Assembly: GCA_016788375.1 (NCBI GenBank)
Contig: JAEUSI010000018.1
Location: 1 to 34,998 of the forward strand
DNA from: Ignavibacteria bacterium
Lineage (GTDB): Bacteria > Bacteroidota > Ignavibacteria > Tepidaquicellales > Tepidaquicellaceae
Reading direction: 5' to 3'
Length of the DNA stretch: 34,998 nt
A program made the translations under genes and the position numbers. The notes beneath the pieces were generated by a model that worked only from the letters and a program-made list of their open reading frames with translations, did not search any database and was not told the DNA's origin. Positions 25,327-34,121 of the stretch are shown here, piece after piece; positions within the stretch are counted from its first letter, which is position 1, and the number at the start of each line of letters is the position of its first letter.

Positions 25327-27981
25327 ATGGATTTTAAACTTGTAAACAGGATTTTTGGTGCAATTGTATTTATTTTTGCTACAGTTGTTTATGTAATGAC
25401 TGTTCAGCCGACATTCTCTTTCTGGGATTGCGGTGAATTTATTGCATGTGCTTATACTCTTTCTGTCCCGCATCCGCCGGGAGCTCCTTTCTTTACGCTG
25501 ATGGGAAAAATATTTACCATGTTTCCGACCGCTGCAGATATCGGACTCAGGGTCAATTATCTTTCTGTGATATCCAGTTCGTTATGTGTTTTACTTCTTT
25601 ATCTGATTTCAGTGAAGGTTATAAAAAACTGGAGAGGCATTCCAAAAACCACATTTGATGTTTTATTAATCTGCGGATCTTCTGTAATAGGTGCTTTGTC
25701 ATATGCATTCTGTGACTCATTCTGGTTTAATGCTCTTGAAGGCGAAGTATACGGAATGGGTACTTTTCTGATTGGACTTTGCATGTATGTGCTTATGGTA
25801 TGGTGGGAAAGATCTGACGAGCCGGGAAGCGATAAATACCTGCTTCTTGTAGCTTATGTTGTAGGTTTATCAATCGGAATTCACCTGCTTGTCGCTCAGT
25901 GTATCTTCCTTGCAGGACTTTTCTTTTACTTTAAGAGGTATGAATATAATCCGAAATCTCTGTTAATTGCATTTGCTTTATCTTCAATTGCGTTTTTTAT
26001 TGTATATCCGGGAATTGTCAAGAAATTTCCTCTGATTATGTCCGGAAGTGTATTTGCGGGTGTACTCATTATAGGTGTAATAATATTCGGAATTTATTAT
26101 GCGCGGCAAAAGCTTAATCCTATTCTTAGTCTGCTTACTTTGTCTTTGTTTTTAATCATACTCGGATATTCAACTTACATTTCTATTTTACAGAGGGCAA
26201 ATGTAACAAATCTTCCTTTGAATGAGAACAGCCCGAACAATCTGGAATCTCTTATTTCATATCTGAACAGAGAGCAATACGGCCAGCAGCCTCTTGTAAT
26301 GCCCAGAAGATATTCGCAGGAACCGCAGCATCAGGGAATTTATTCCAAGTATTCCAGCGATATGGAATTTTTATGGAAATACCAGATCAACCATATGTTC
26401 AACAGATACTGGTTCTGGAATTATATAGGCAGAGCCGGTTTTGATCAGAATGACGGAGTGGATTTTAAAAAGTTTTTTGCTATACCGTTCCTTCTCGGAA
26501 TGTTCGGACTGTTCTATCAGTTCAGAAAAGACTGGAAGCTGGGTTTTATCTTTCTCATGATGTTTCTGATGATGGGAATTGTAACAGCGCTTTATCAGAA
26601 TCAGCAGGAACCGCAGCCGCGCGAAAGAGATTATTTTTATGTAGGAGCTTTTATGACCTTTTCACTCTGGATAGGAATAGGAGTCGCTGCTTTGCTCGAA
26701 ATCATTTCGGAAAAAATGAAAAATAAAGGAGCGCTTGTTGCCGTTTCTGCAGCCGTGCTTATACTTTCTCTGGCAGCCGTTCCGGTCAGGATGCTGACTG
26801 TAAATTATCATTATCAGAACAGAAACGGAAATTTCCTGCCTTATGACTATGCCTATAATCTTTTACAGAGCGTAGAAAAAGACGGTATCCTGATTACCAA
26901 CGGAGACAATGACACATTCCCCATCTGGTGTCTGCAGGCGACTTACGGTGTCAGAACTGACGTAAGAGTAATTAACCTTTCGCTTGCTCAGACTGACTGG
27001 TATAATCTACAGCTCAAAAATGAAAGACCTTACGGAGCATTGACAGTTCCGATGACATTTACAAATGATCAGCTCAAAAGACTTCAGCCGGTTCAGTGGG
27101 ATGAAAAGAAAACCGTTAGTTATGATGTCCCGCTTTCTGCTTATCCGGATTCAATGAGGACCAGAACCGACCTTCCGGCAAAAATTACTGTAAATGTTCA
27201 GCCGACTATCAGACAACAATCCGGAAATCAGGTTATTACTGCTTTAAAAGTTAATGACCTTCTTTTAATGGACATCATAAAAGCGAATAAATGGGTAAGA
27301 CCGATATTTTTCTCGGTTACAGTTTCAGAAGATAACTATGTCGGTCTCGGAGATTATCTTGTTATGGAAGGCATGGCTCAGAGACTTGTTCCTTATAAAA
27401 CAAATACAGGCGGCAACGAAGAAATTAATGAAGAGATAATGAGAAAAAGTCTTTTCGATAATCCTGCAGAGCCTTCTCCGACTCCGAGATATGGTTTCAG
27501 ATTCACCGGACTTAATAAAAAAGATCTTTTCTACAATGAAGATCAGACAAGAATGACACAGACTTACCGAACCACATTCCTTAGACTTGCATATTATTAT
27601 GCCGGAGATTCTACAAAATTCGGTAAGACAGAAGAAGTGTTAAATAAAATGGAACAGGAAATTCCCAGAAGCGTTATTCCGATGGATTACAGAATAGAAT
27701 ATGATGTCGCGCTGCTTTATAAAAAAATTGGCAACAAACAGAAATTCGATGAGTTTGCTGATAATGTAGTAAACAGAGCCGAAGAAGAAATCAAAACGAA
27801 TCCCGAGAATGTGCAGTCTTACTATAACCCTTACAGGATTCTACTCGATATTTATGAAGCGAAAGGAAGTTATCAGAAAGCACTTGACCTTCTGAACAAT
27901 CTTCAGCTGATGAGTCCAAATGATGCAAGCATTAAACAGAAAATAGAATCAATAAAACTTAAAATGAATTCCGGCAAGTGA
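25327..27981 (+). CDS. DUF2723 / GT117-family membrane glycosyltransferase
   Basis: An 884-residue polytopic protein of the DUF2723 family (GT117, GT-C fold), widespread in Bacteroidota-like phyla and proposed to move sugars from a lipid carrier to an acceptor in the periplasm. The first periplasmic loop has the conserved TFSFWDCGEFIACAYTL (29-45) with the acidic pair Asp34/Glu37, then VPHPPGAPFF (47-56). About ten membrane helices fill 8-490 or so. A periplasmic globular part follows (GILITNGDNDTFPIWCLQ, TYGVRTDVRVINL), and TPR-like helices near 820-875 close the protein (YEAKGSYQKALDLLNNL). Own promoter and terminator; a second GT-C type gene follows. Acceptor and sugar unknown. Confidence 0.88.
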   Translation: MDFKLVNRIFGAIVFIFATVVYVMTVQPTFSFWDCGEFIACAYTLSVPHPPGAPFFTLMGKIFTMFPTAADIGLRVNYLSVISSSLCVLLLYLISVKVIKNWRGIPKTTFDVLLICGSSVIGALSYAFCDSFWFNALEGEVYGMGTFLIGLCMYVLMVWWERSDEPGSDKYLLLVAYVVGLSIGIHLLVAQCIFLAGLFFYFKRYEYNPKSLLIAFALSSIAFFIVYPGIVKKFPLIMSGSVFAGVLIIGVIIFGIYYARQKLNPILSLLTLSLFLIILGYSTYISILQRANVTNLPLNENSPNNLESLISYLNREQYGQQPLVMPRRYSQEPQHQGIYSKYSSDMEFLWKYQINHMFNRYWFWNYIGRAGFDQNDGVDFKKFFAIPFLLGMFGLFYQFRKDWKLGFIFLMMFLMMGIVTALYQNQQEPQPRERDYFYVGAFMTFSLWIGIGVAALLEIISEKMKNKGALVAVSAAVLILSLAAVPVRMLTVNYHYQNRNGNFLPYDYAYNLLQSVEKDGILITNGDNDTFPIWCLQATYGVRTDVRVINLSLAQTDWYNLQLKNERPYGALTVPMTFTNDQLKRLQPVQWDEKKTVSYDVPLSAYPDSMRTRTDLPAKITVNVQPTIRQQSGNQVITALKVNDLLLMDIIKANKWVRPIFFSVTVSEDNYVGLGDYLVMEGMAQRLVPYKTNTGGNEEINEEIMRKSLFDNPAEPSPTPRYGFRFTGLNKKDLFYNEDQTRMTQTYRTTFLRLAYYYAGDSTKFGKTEEVLNKMEQEIPRSVIPMDYRIEYDVALLYKKIGNKQKFDEFADNVVNRAEEEIKTNPENVQSYYNPYRILLDIYEAKGSYQKALDLLNNLQLMSPNDASIKQKIESIKLKMNSGK

Positions 27982-28002
27982 TTTTTCACGGATACTGAAT
28001 TT

Positions 28003-28056
28003 ATACCTTCCTTGGTTTAGCTGTTATTTTGGTAATTGAGGAAGGTATTTTATTAG
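28003..28056 (+). terminator. terminator after the DUF2723 gene
   Basis: A perfect 10-bp stem, ATACCTTCCT (28003-28012) with AGGAAGGTAT (28039-28048), has a 26-nt loop and is followed by TTTATTAG. It starts 22 bp past the stop. The loop is longer than usual, so efficiency is uncertain. Confidence 0.55.
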
Positions 28057-28094
28057 TGGAAAATATCTTTCAGGACAACAGATTTTTTTTAAAG

Positions 28095-28102
28095 TAATTT
28101 TG
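28095..28102 (+). promoter_or_regulatory. -7 element before the glycan operon
   Basis: A perfect TAATTTTG lies 25 bp before the TTG start at 28128 and after the terminator at 28003-28056. No TTG is found at the 20-nt distance used elsewhere (AGG is there), so the -33 box is weak or differently spaced. Confidence 0.45.
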
Positions 28103-28127
28103 AAACTGAATTAAAGTAAACTTCAGC

Positions 28128-30506
28128 TTGGCAAAAAACCCTGTCGTACAGAAAAAATCAATTCCTCTTAAAAATGAGGAATCTGGTTTTTTTGATAATA
28201 ACCGGATAAATTTAATTATACTTCTTCTTTTCTGGATAGTACTTCTCAGAGAACTTATAACAGGAAATGCCTGGCTGTTTGATGATTTCCCTTATGTTTA
28301 TTATCCCGGAAAATTTCTTTCCGCGGTTTCTCTGGCAAACGGCATCTTTCCTTTCTGGAATCCGTATTCATTCTCCGGTACTCCTTTTTTTGCCGATCCG
28401 CAGATTGCAGTGCTTTATCCTTTTAATTATCTGCTCCGGTTTTTTGTGTCCGGCGATTCTTTGTCTCCCCTTATTATTCAGAATTTTCTTCTGATACATT
28501 TTTATCTCTGTTCGGTATTCTGCTATTTTCTCGGAAAGGAACTTAAATTCGGAAATTTCACATCTCTTGTGTTTTCCGTGATTTATACTTATTCCGGATA
28601 CATGATTATACATATGATGCACTATAATCTTATTGAAACAGTTGTCTGGCTTCCTCTGCTTATTCTTCTTTTGCTGAAATTCTTTGAATCTGAAAATTAT
28701 ATTTATATTATCTCAGCCGGGATACTTATGTCTTTCAGTATTCTTGCCGGATATCCCCAGTGCTTCTTTTATAATTTTATTTTTATTCTTGTATTTTCGG
28801 CATATTATATTTTAAAAGAATTCAAAAACAGAAACAGTAAAAAAACAGTCAATCTGATTTTGGGAACCGGAATGTTCTTTGTTATTTCTGCCGGCATTGC
28901 CAGTGTTCAGCTTCTTCCGACACTGATATTCTCACAGAATTCCGACAGAGTGGATGCCGGATATGATTTTATAAAACAGGGTTCGGTTCATCCGTATGAC
29001 CTTATTACTCTGCTTGTTCCGAAGATATTCGGAACATTCAACTGGAATGAAAACGCCGGGGAAATGTCGTACTGGAGCATTGTGAAAAACGGCGGTCATC
29101 AGGAAGGTCCCTGGATGTATACTGTATCAACTATGTACCTGACCATACTTCCTCTGATACTTATTCTCCCTGTAATTTACTATTCATTTAAGTCAAAACA
29201 GAAAACATTTCCGGTGTCTTTTCTCATTGTGTTTTCCTTTATAATACTCCTTTTTTCATTCGGCGGAAATTTTTTCCTGCACAGATTATTTTTTGATTTT
29301 GTTCCGTTTTTTGACAGATTCAGAAATCCGGGACATGTGCTTTATCTTTTTTCATTCTGTATTCTTCTTATCTCGTCTTTCGGACTGAATGAAATTATTA
29401 AGAATAAAAGCATTATGAAAAATTATTTTTCCGTAAAATATTTTGCGGGTGTAGCAGGCTTTATTATTCTGTTTTTTATTTTGTCCGGCGCAGGTTTCTT
29501 CAAATCCTTTTCTCAGGCAGCACAGAATCCCGAAGTTTATTCATGGATTACAAAACAGGTGAACATATTTGTATTTATTTCTCTGCTGTTTACTGCTGCT
29601 TTGTATTTTTATTTCCAGGATAAATTAAACATTAAATACTTTTCGGTGTTTCTGCTTCTTCTTGTATTCCTTGATATATATATTTTCGGGTATAATCAAA
29701 ACAACGGAAATCAAAACCCTCTCGAAATGTATTCAAGAAATGCTGATTTGATAAATCAGATTAAGAAGGAAGGTAAATCTGAACAGTTCAGGGTAAATAT
29801 GCGGGACGGCGGGAATATGCTGTTCCAGAGATATCAGGGTGCTGTCGATAAGATACAGCTTGTCGAAGGTGTTAATGTTTTAAGATTAAACAGGATTGTT
29901 CCTCCTACCAAGAAAGATACTTCCGTAAAGCAGGCTCTTGATCTTCTTAATGTAAAATACAGAATTAACACGGATAAAAAGAAAAACACGTCAGGGCTTG
30001 TTAAAAGCGATACATATCTGCCGAGAGCAAAAATGTTTTATGACGTAAAGGTAATTGAAAATCCGGATGAAATAAAAAAATATATGGAAAGCAGTGAATT
30101 TGATTATAATAAGACGATTGTTATTGAAAAGAATCCGGGAAATATTTCTCTTCCGGAGGCTGACAGCAGTTTAAAAAACTCACAGAATGTTGTGATCAGG
30201 AAGTATGACCTGAATAATATTCAAATAGAAGCGGATACCAGGGAAAACGGATTTCTTTTTTTAAGCGAAGTATATTATCCGGACTGGAAAGCTTATGTCG
30301 ACGGTAAGGAAACTGAAATATTCAGAACTGATTATTCGCTCCGTTCCGTTTATCTGGAAAAAGGCAGTCATATTATAGAGTTTGTATATGATTCTCCCGA
30401 GTTTAATCTCGGGTCAAAAGTATCTTCTGCGGTTTTTGCCCTGAGTATACTGAGTCTCGGATTATTGTTTTTAAGAAAACGTAATTCAAATAAACAGAAT
30501 GCATAA
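28128..30506 (+). CDS. YfhO-family GT-C membrane glycosyltransferase
   Basis: A 792-residue polytopic protein of the YfhO family, GT-C type enzymes believed to use polyprenyl-phosphate sugars outside the membrane. Helix one is at about 28-42. The conserved first loop has FDDFPYVYYPGKFLS (51-65, acidic Asp52-Asp53), and FWNPYSFSGTPFFADPQIAV (76-95) is the family hallmark. About twelve helices follow to near 530, then a periplasmic beta domain with the typical ending YYPDWKAYVDGKETEIFRTD, and a final helix with a basic tail. The start is TTG 28128 (MAKNPVVQKK). It is the first gene of a five-gene operon, overlapping the HAD gene by 8 nt. The UbiA-type gene downstream could supply its donor. Confidence 0.85.
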   Translation: MAKNPVVQKKSIPLKNEESGFFDNNRINLIILLLFWIVLLRELITGNAWLFDDFPYVYYPGKFLSAVSLANGIFPFWNPYSFSGTPFFADPQIAVLYPFNYLLRFFVSGDSLSPLIIQNFLLIHFYLCSVFCYFLGKELKFGNFTSLVFSVIYTYSGYMIIHMMHYNLIETVVWLPLLILLLLKFFESENYIYIISAGILMSFSILAGYPQCFFYNFIFILVFSAYYILKEFKNRNSKKTVNLILGTGMFFVISAGIASVQLLPTLIFSQNSDRVDAGYDFIKQGSVHPYDLITLLVPKIFGTFNWNENAGEMSYWSIVKNGGHQEGPWMYTVSTMYLTILPLILILPVIYYSFKSKQKTFPVSFLIVFSFIILLFSFGGNFFLHRLFFDFVPFFDRFRNPGHVLYLFSFCILLISSFGLNEIIKNKSIMKNYFSVKYFAGVAGFIILFFILSGAGFFKSFSQAAQNPEVYSWITKQVNIFVFISLLFTAALYFYFQDKLNIKYFSVFLLLLVFLDIYIFGYNQNNGNQNPLEMYSRNADLINQIKKEGKSEQFRVNMRDGGNMLFQRYQGAVDKIQLVEGVNVLRLNRIVPPTKKDTSVKQALDLLNVKYRINTDKKKNTSGLVKSDTYLPRAKMFYDVKVIENPDEIKKYMESSEFDYNKTIVIEKNPGNISLPEADSSLKNSQNVVIRKYDLNNIQIEADTRENGFLFLSEVYYPDWKAYVDGKETEIFRTDYSLRSVYLEKGSHIIEFVYDSPEFNLGSKVSSAVFALSILSLGLLFLRKRNSNKQNA

Positions 30507-31191
30507 CGGCATTAAAGCTGTATTGTTTGATGTTGATGGTACTCTTTACAATCAGTCATTGCTCAGAACTCTGATGACACTGAAAATACTTTTTTCCGCA
30601 GTTATTAATCCTTTTCAAGCCGGAAAGAATATCAAGGTAATCAGCAGTTACCGAAAATCTCAGGAAATAATAAGGAAAAAGAATTTATACAGCAGCGATT
30701 TGTATAAAGATCAGATAGATCTTGCATCACAACTATCCGGTGCCGATGAAAATTATGTAAAGGAAATTGTCAGAAAATGGTTCGAGACTGCTCCTTTAAG
30801 CGTAATACCTTTTTGCAAAAGAAAAAATCTTGAATTTACTTTTGAATGGCTTTTTAAAAACAGAATAATTACCGGACTGTTTTCCGATTATTACTGTAAT
30901 GAAAAAGCATCAGTTTTGGGAATTCAAAAGTATGTTTCGGTATATGTCAGCTCTATGGATAATGATGTAGGTGTATTCAAACCGAATCCGAAAGGATTTC
31001 TGGTTGCTGCAGGAAAGCTGGGATGTAAGCCTGAAAATATCCTGTTTGTAGGTGACAGAGCTGATGTTGATTTAACCGGAGCAAACAGCGCAGGAATGAA
31101 AGCCGCATTGCTCGGAAAACTGCCTGAAGGTGATCTGACAAATTATGAAATAAAAGATTTATCCGGTGTAGTAAATATTTTATCAAATTAA
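30499..31191 (+). CDS. HAD-superfamily phosphatase
   Basis: A 230-residue cytoplasmic HAD hydrolase. Motif I is LFDVDGTLYN (9-18), with nucleophile Asp11 and acid Asp13. Motif II is Ser128 (GLFSDYY), motif III Lys160 (FKPNPKGF) and motif IV GDRADVD (184-190). An alpha-helical C1-type cap lies between I and II, like phosphoglycolate phosphatase relatives. HAD substrates cannot be told from motifs. Its position between the YfhO gene (8-nt overlap) and the methyltransferase and UbiA genes makes a sugar-phosphate or polyprenyl-phosphoribose-phosphate phosphatase role plausible, as inference. Confidence 0.85.
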   Translation: MHNGIKAVLFDVDGTLYNQSLLRTLMTLKILFSAVINPFQAGKNIKVISSYRKSQEIIRKKNLYSSDLYKDQIDLASQLSGADENYVKEIVRKWFETAPLSVIPFCKRKNLEFTFEWLFKNRIITGLFSDYYCNEKASVLGIQKYVSVYVSSMDNDVGVFKPNPKGFLVAAGKLGCKPENILFVGDRADVDLTGANSAGMKAALLGKLPEGDLTNYEIKDLSGVVNILSN

Positions 31192-31207
31192 ATGTTTGTT
31201 CTGCTAT

Positions 31208-32086
31208 ATGAAATGCTGGGTGTGCGGAAGCGTTAATACAAAGTTTCTCTGGGGCAGGGAATTCAATGACGAACTTGTTCCTTCAGACTTTGCAATTACA
31301 AACGATAAATACGGAAAGACTCTTCCTTTGTATGAATGTCTTGACTGTTCATTTGCATTCGCTCATCCTCTGCCGGATAACATTCTGTCGCTTTATGAAA
31401 ATCTTGAAGATGAACTTTACACGGAAAGCCTGAATCCAAGGTATAAGGAAATGAAACAGCTTCTGGAATCAGGACTCGGTTATTTTCCCGGAGCGAAAAA
31501 GATACTCGATGTAGGCGCAGGCGCAGGACTGCTTGTCAGAGCGGCGTTTGAAAAACAGCTTGAAGCAACAGGTGTTGAGCCGAGTAAATGGCTGGTTGAA
31601 CAGGCAAAGAAACTTTTCGGAATTGAACTGATCGAAGGAATTGTTCCGAATAAAATTCTTGAAGGTAAAAAATTTGATCTTGTGTTTGCGGTTGATGTAA
31701 TCGAACATCTTTCCGATCCTGTGGGTTTTCTTAATACTCTTAAATCTTATCTTACGGAGGAAGGTGTAATCTTAATCGCTACTCCCGACAGGGGAAGCTT
31801 TCTTGCAGGCAGGTTAGGCGCGAAATGGTGGCATTACCGGCTTGCTCATATCGGCTACTTTACGGAAAAGAGCATGAATGAAGCTGTTGCAAAAGCGGGA
31901 CTTAAAATCGTAAAGCACGGCAGACAGAACTGGTATCTTCCTTTTGGTTATCTGCTTACAAGATTGTCAAACTATCTTCCTGTTAAATCTCTTGCAGGAT
32001 TATCGAAGAAATTTCCCGGGCTGGATAACATGACAATCCGTCTGAATCTTCACGATAATCTTGTTGTATTATTAAAACAAAAGTAA
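31208..32086 (+). CDS. zinc-ribbon class I SAM-dependent methyltransferase
   Basis: A 292-residue methyltransferase. The N-terminus is a zinc ribbon, CWVCG (3-7) and CLDC (44-47), a layout common in methyltransferases of surface-glycan and natural-product clusters. The Rossmann domain has the SAM motif KILDVGAGAGLL (98-109), the acidic VEPSK and FAVDVIEHLSDPVGFLNTL, then ATPDRGS. The start is ATG 31208; an upstream in-frame TTG at 31196 adds only FCYM and lies 4 nt after the HAD stop. The pattern belongs to the Methyltransf_23-like group. A sugar or lipid acceptor is likely from context but not visible. Confidence 0.85.
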   Translation: MKCWVCGSVNTKFLWGREFNDELVPSDFAITNDKYGKTLPLYECLDCSFAFAHPLPDNILSLYENLEDELYTESLNPRYKEMKQLLESGLGYFPGAKKILDVGAGAGLLVRAAFEKQLEATGVEPSKWLVEQAKKLFGIELIEGIVPNKILEGKKFDLVFAVDVIEHLSDPVGFLNTLKSYLTEEGVILIATPDRGSFLAGRLGAKWWHYRLAHIGYFTEKSMNEAVAKAGLKIVKHGRQNWYLPFGYLLTRLSNYLPVKSLAGLSKKFPGLDNMTIRLNLHDNLVVLLKQK

Positions 32087-32089
32087 ATC

Positions 32090-33031
32090 TTGAAAAAACT
32101 TCATCCGTATATTGATATTGCAAGACCTGACCACTGGTTCAAAAATGTATTTATGATCCCCGGCATACTGCTGGCGATTTTATTTTCAGATACTGAATTT
32201 ACCTTAAATCTGGTAATCAGAATTATCACAGGTATCTTTGCAACTTGCCTGATTGCATCGGCAAATTATACAATCAATGAACTTCTTGATGCTCCGTATG
32301 ACAGGGAGCATCCGGTGAAAAAGTTCAGACCTGCTGCTGCAGGACTGATTAGACCGTCTCTTGCTTATCTGCAGTATTTTATGCTTGTGGCTGCAGGTCT
32401 GGGAATCTCATACTTTATCAATATCGAATTTTGTCTGACGAATTTGTTTCTGCTTGTAATGGGTCTTGCTTACAATGTCCCTCCCGTCAGAACCAAAGAC
32501 ATTCCGTATCTTGACGTTATTTCAGAATCTGTGAATAATTCAATAAGACTTCTTCTCGGCTGGTATATAGTCGTAAATACAATCGTTCCTCCGCTCTCCA
32601 TTATAATTGCATACTGGATGCTCGGAGCATTTTTTATGGCAATGAAAAGACTTGGCGAGATTCGTTTTATAAATGATCATTCTGTAGTTAAGACTTACAG
32701 AAAATCACTTTCGTATTACACTCAGGAAAAACTTATCACAAGCATTATTTTTTATTCTTCGCTGTTTTCATTTACTTCGGCAATATTTCTGATCAGATAC
32801 AAGTTTGAATTAATACTGATTATTCCTTTTCTTTCACTGCTGATAAGCGAATACATGAGAATAGGTTTTCTTCCGGACAGCCCGGTTCAGTATCCGGAAA
32901 AACTTTATAAACAAAAGAGGCTAGTCCTGATTTGTTTTGTCTGCGTCGTCCTTTTTACTGTTTTGCTTTTTGTCAGGCTGCCATGGCTGACTTCCTTGTT
33001 TGATCCGGTATATAGTAAACCAGGTCTGTAA
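32090..33031 (+). CDS. UbiA-family polyprenyl-phosphate phosphoribosyltransferase (DPPR synthase-like)
   Basis: A 313-residue integral membrane enzyme of the UbiA superfamily with about nine helices. Its motifs follow decaprenyl-phosphate phosphoribosyltransferase (mycobacterial Rv3806c) rather than menaquinone or heme prenyltransferases: RPDHWFKNV (12-20), NELLDAPYDREHPVKKFRPA (63-82, Asp67 and Asp71), KDIPYLDVISES (136-147), and the FMAMKRLGEI...YRKSLSYYT segment near 182-208. That enzyme joins phosphoribose from PRPP to a polyprenyl phosphate. The start is TTG 32090, 3 bp after the methyltransferase stop. A menaquinone-type role is unlikely. No DprE1/DprE2 epimerase genes are nearby, so arabinose formation is not indicated. 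Confidence 0.82.
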   Translation: MKKLHPYIDIARPDHWFKNVFMIPGILLAILFSDTEFTLNLVIRIITGIFATCLIASANYTINELLDAPYDREHPVKKFRPAAAGLIRPSLAYLQYFMLVAAGLGISYFINIEFCLTNLFLLVMGLAYNVPPVRTKDIPYLDVISESVNNSIRLLLGWYIVVNTIVPPLSIIIAYWMLGAFFMAMKRLGEIRFINDHSVVKTYRKSLSYYTQEKLITSIIFYSSLFSFTSAIFLIRYKFELILIIPFLSLLISEYMRIGFLPDSPVQYPEKLYKQKRLVLICFVCVVLFTVLLFVRLPWLTSLFDPVYSKPGL

Positions 33032-33038
33032 ATTTTTT

Positions 33039-34112
33039 ATGAAAATACTTATAAATGCTTTGTCGGGAAACGGAGATGCGCTGATGTTTTCTCCGGCTTT
33101 GCGTCTCCTTAAGAATAAACTGCCTGATTCTGAAATTGATATGCTGGTGATGTTCAGATCCGTAAGAGAAATGTATGCAGAAAATCCCTGGCTGAACAAA
33201 ATTCATTACATTGATCTTCTTAATCAGTCTAAATTTAAATCATTCAGGGAGATAAGAAAGCTTAAAAACAATAATTATGATTTTTCGGTTAATGTATATC
33301 CTTCCAACAGATTTGAATACAATCTTCTGAACGCACTCCTGGGTGCAAAGTCTAAATTAGCACATCATTATATTCATACTGACATTTTCCGAGCGGAGTA
33401 TTTCAATGATATTCTGATAAATGAAGTAAAGAACAGACATAATGTCCTTCAGAATATGGATTTAATCAGCCAGATTGTAAAAGTAAATGAATCAGAAACC
33501 GGCAGAATGGAGATATTTATTTCCGGTGAAGATAAAGTCAGATCTGATAAATGGCATATGGAAATCAATCCGGAAAAAAAAACTATCGCGGGCTTTCATC
33601 CCGGATCGGCTTTATTAAAGAATCATATCAATAAACGCTGGGATAAAGACAAATTTGCCGAACTGGGCTGCAGATTAATGGATGAATTTGATGTTATGAT
33701 TCTGTTGTTCGGCAACGAATTCGAACTGAATAATGAGATAAATGCTTTGATGCATAACAGGGCTGTTATTGCTTCAACAAGTAATTATATGGATTCTGTT
33801 GCAAGAATGGTGAACTGTAAACTCTTTGTATCAAATGATACTGCATTTATGCATACAGCTGCAGCTTTGCAGATTCCTGTTGCAGCAATTTTCGGTTACA
33901 CAAATGCTGAAGAACTTTCACCGTGGATGACGGATAATGTTGTAATCAGAAAAAATCTGGATTGCAGCCCGTGCTTCTATAATTCCCCTAAGCCCGCTGA
34001 CTGCATATGGAAAGGTGCAGAATCGTTCAAATGCATTAAATCGATTTCTGTTGATGAAGTATTTGAAGCCTGCATTAAGCTGCTTAAGAAAAATCAGACT
34101 CTTCCTTCCTGA
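33039..34112 (+). CDS. glycosyltransferase family 9 (heptosyltransferase-like)
   Basis: A 357-residue GT-B protein like ADP-heptose:LPS heptosyltransferases. N-terminal acceptor motif SGNGDALMFSPAL (9-21). Donor-side motifs are GFHPGSALLKNHINKRW and the terminal FVSNDTAFMHTAAALQIPV, the family's (S)xDTGxMHxAxAL region. The C-terminal CSPCFY and CIWK cysteines may bind metal or form a disulfide-like cluster. The start is ATG 33039, 7 bp after the UbiA stop; an upstream in-frame TTG at 33000 would overlap the UbiA gene and is less likely. The actual sugar is not certain from sequence. Last gene of the five-gene operon, converging with a TonB-receptor-like gene 9 bp on. Confidence 0.88.
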   Translation: MKILINALSGNGDALMFSPALRLLKNKLPDSEIDMLVMFRSVREMYAENPWLNKIHYIDLLNQSKFKSFREIRKLKNNNYDFSVNVYPSNRFEYNLLNALLGAKSKLAHHYIHTDIFRAEYFNDILINEVKNRHNVLQNMDLISQIVKVNESETGRMEIFISGEDKVRSDKWHMEINPEKKTIAGFHPGSALLKNHINKRWDKDKFAELGCRLMDEFDVMILLFGNEFELNNEINALMHNRAVIASTSNYMDSVARMVNCKLFVSNDTAFMHTAAALQIPVAAIFGYTNAEELSPWMTDNVVIRKNLDCSPCFYNSPKPADCIWKGAESFKCIKSISVDEVFEACIKLLKKNQTLPS

Positions 34113-34121
34113 ATGCCGGTC

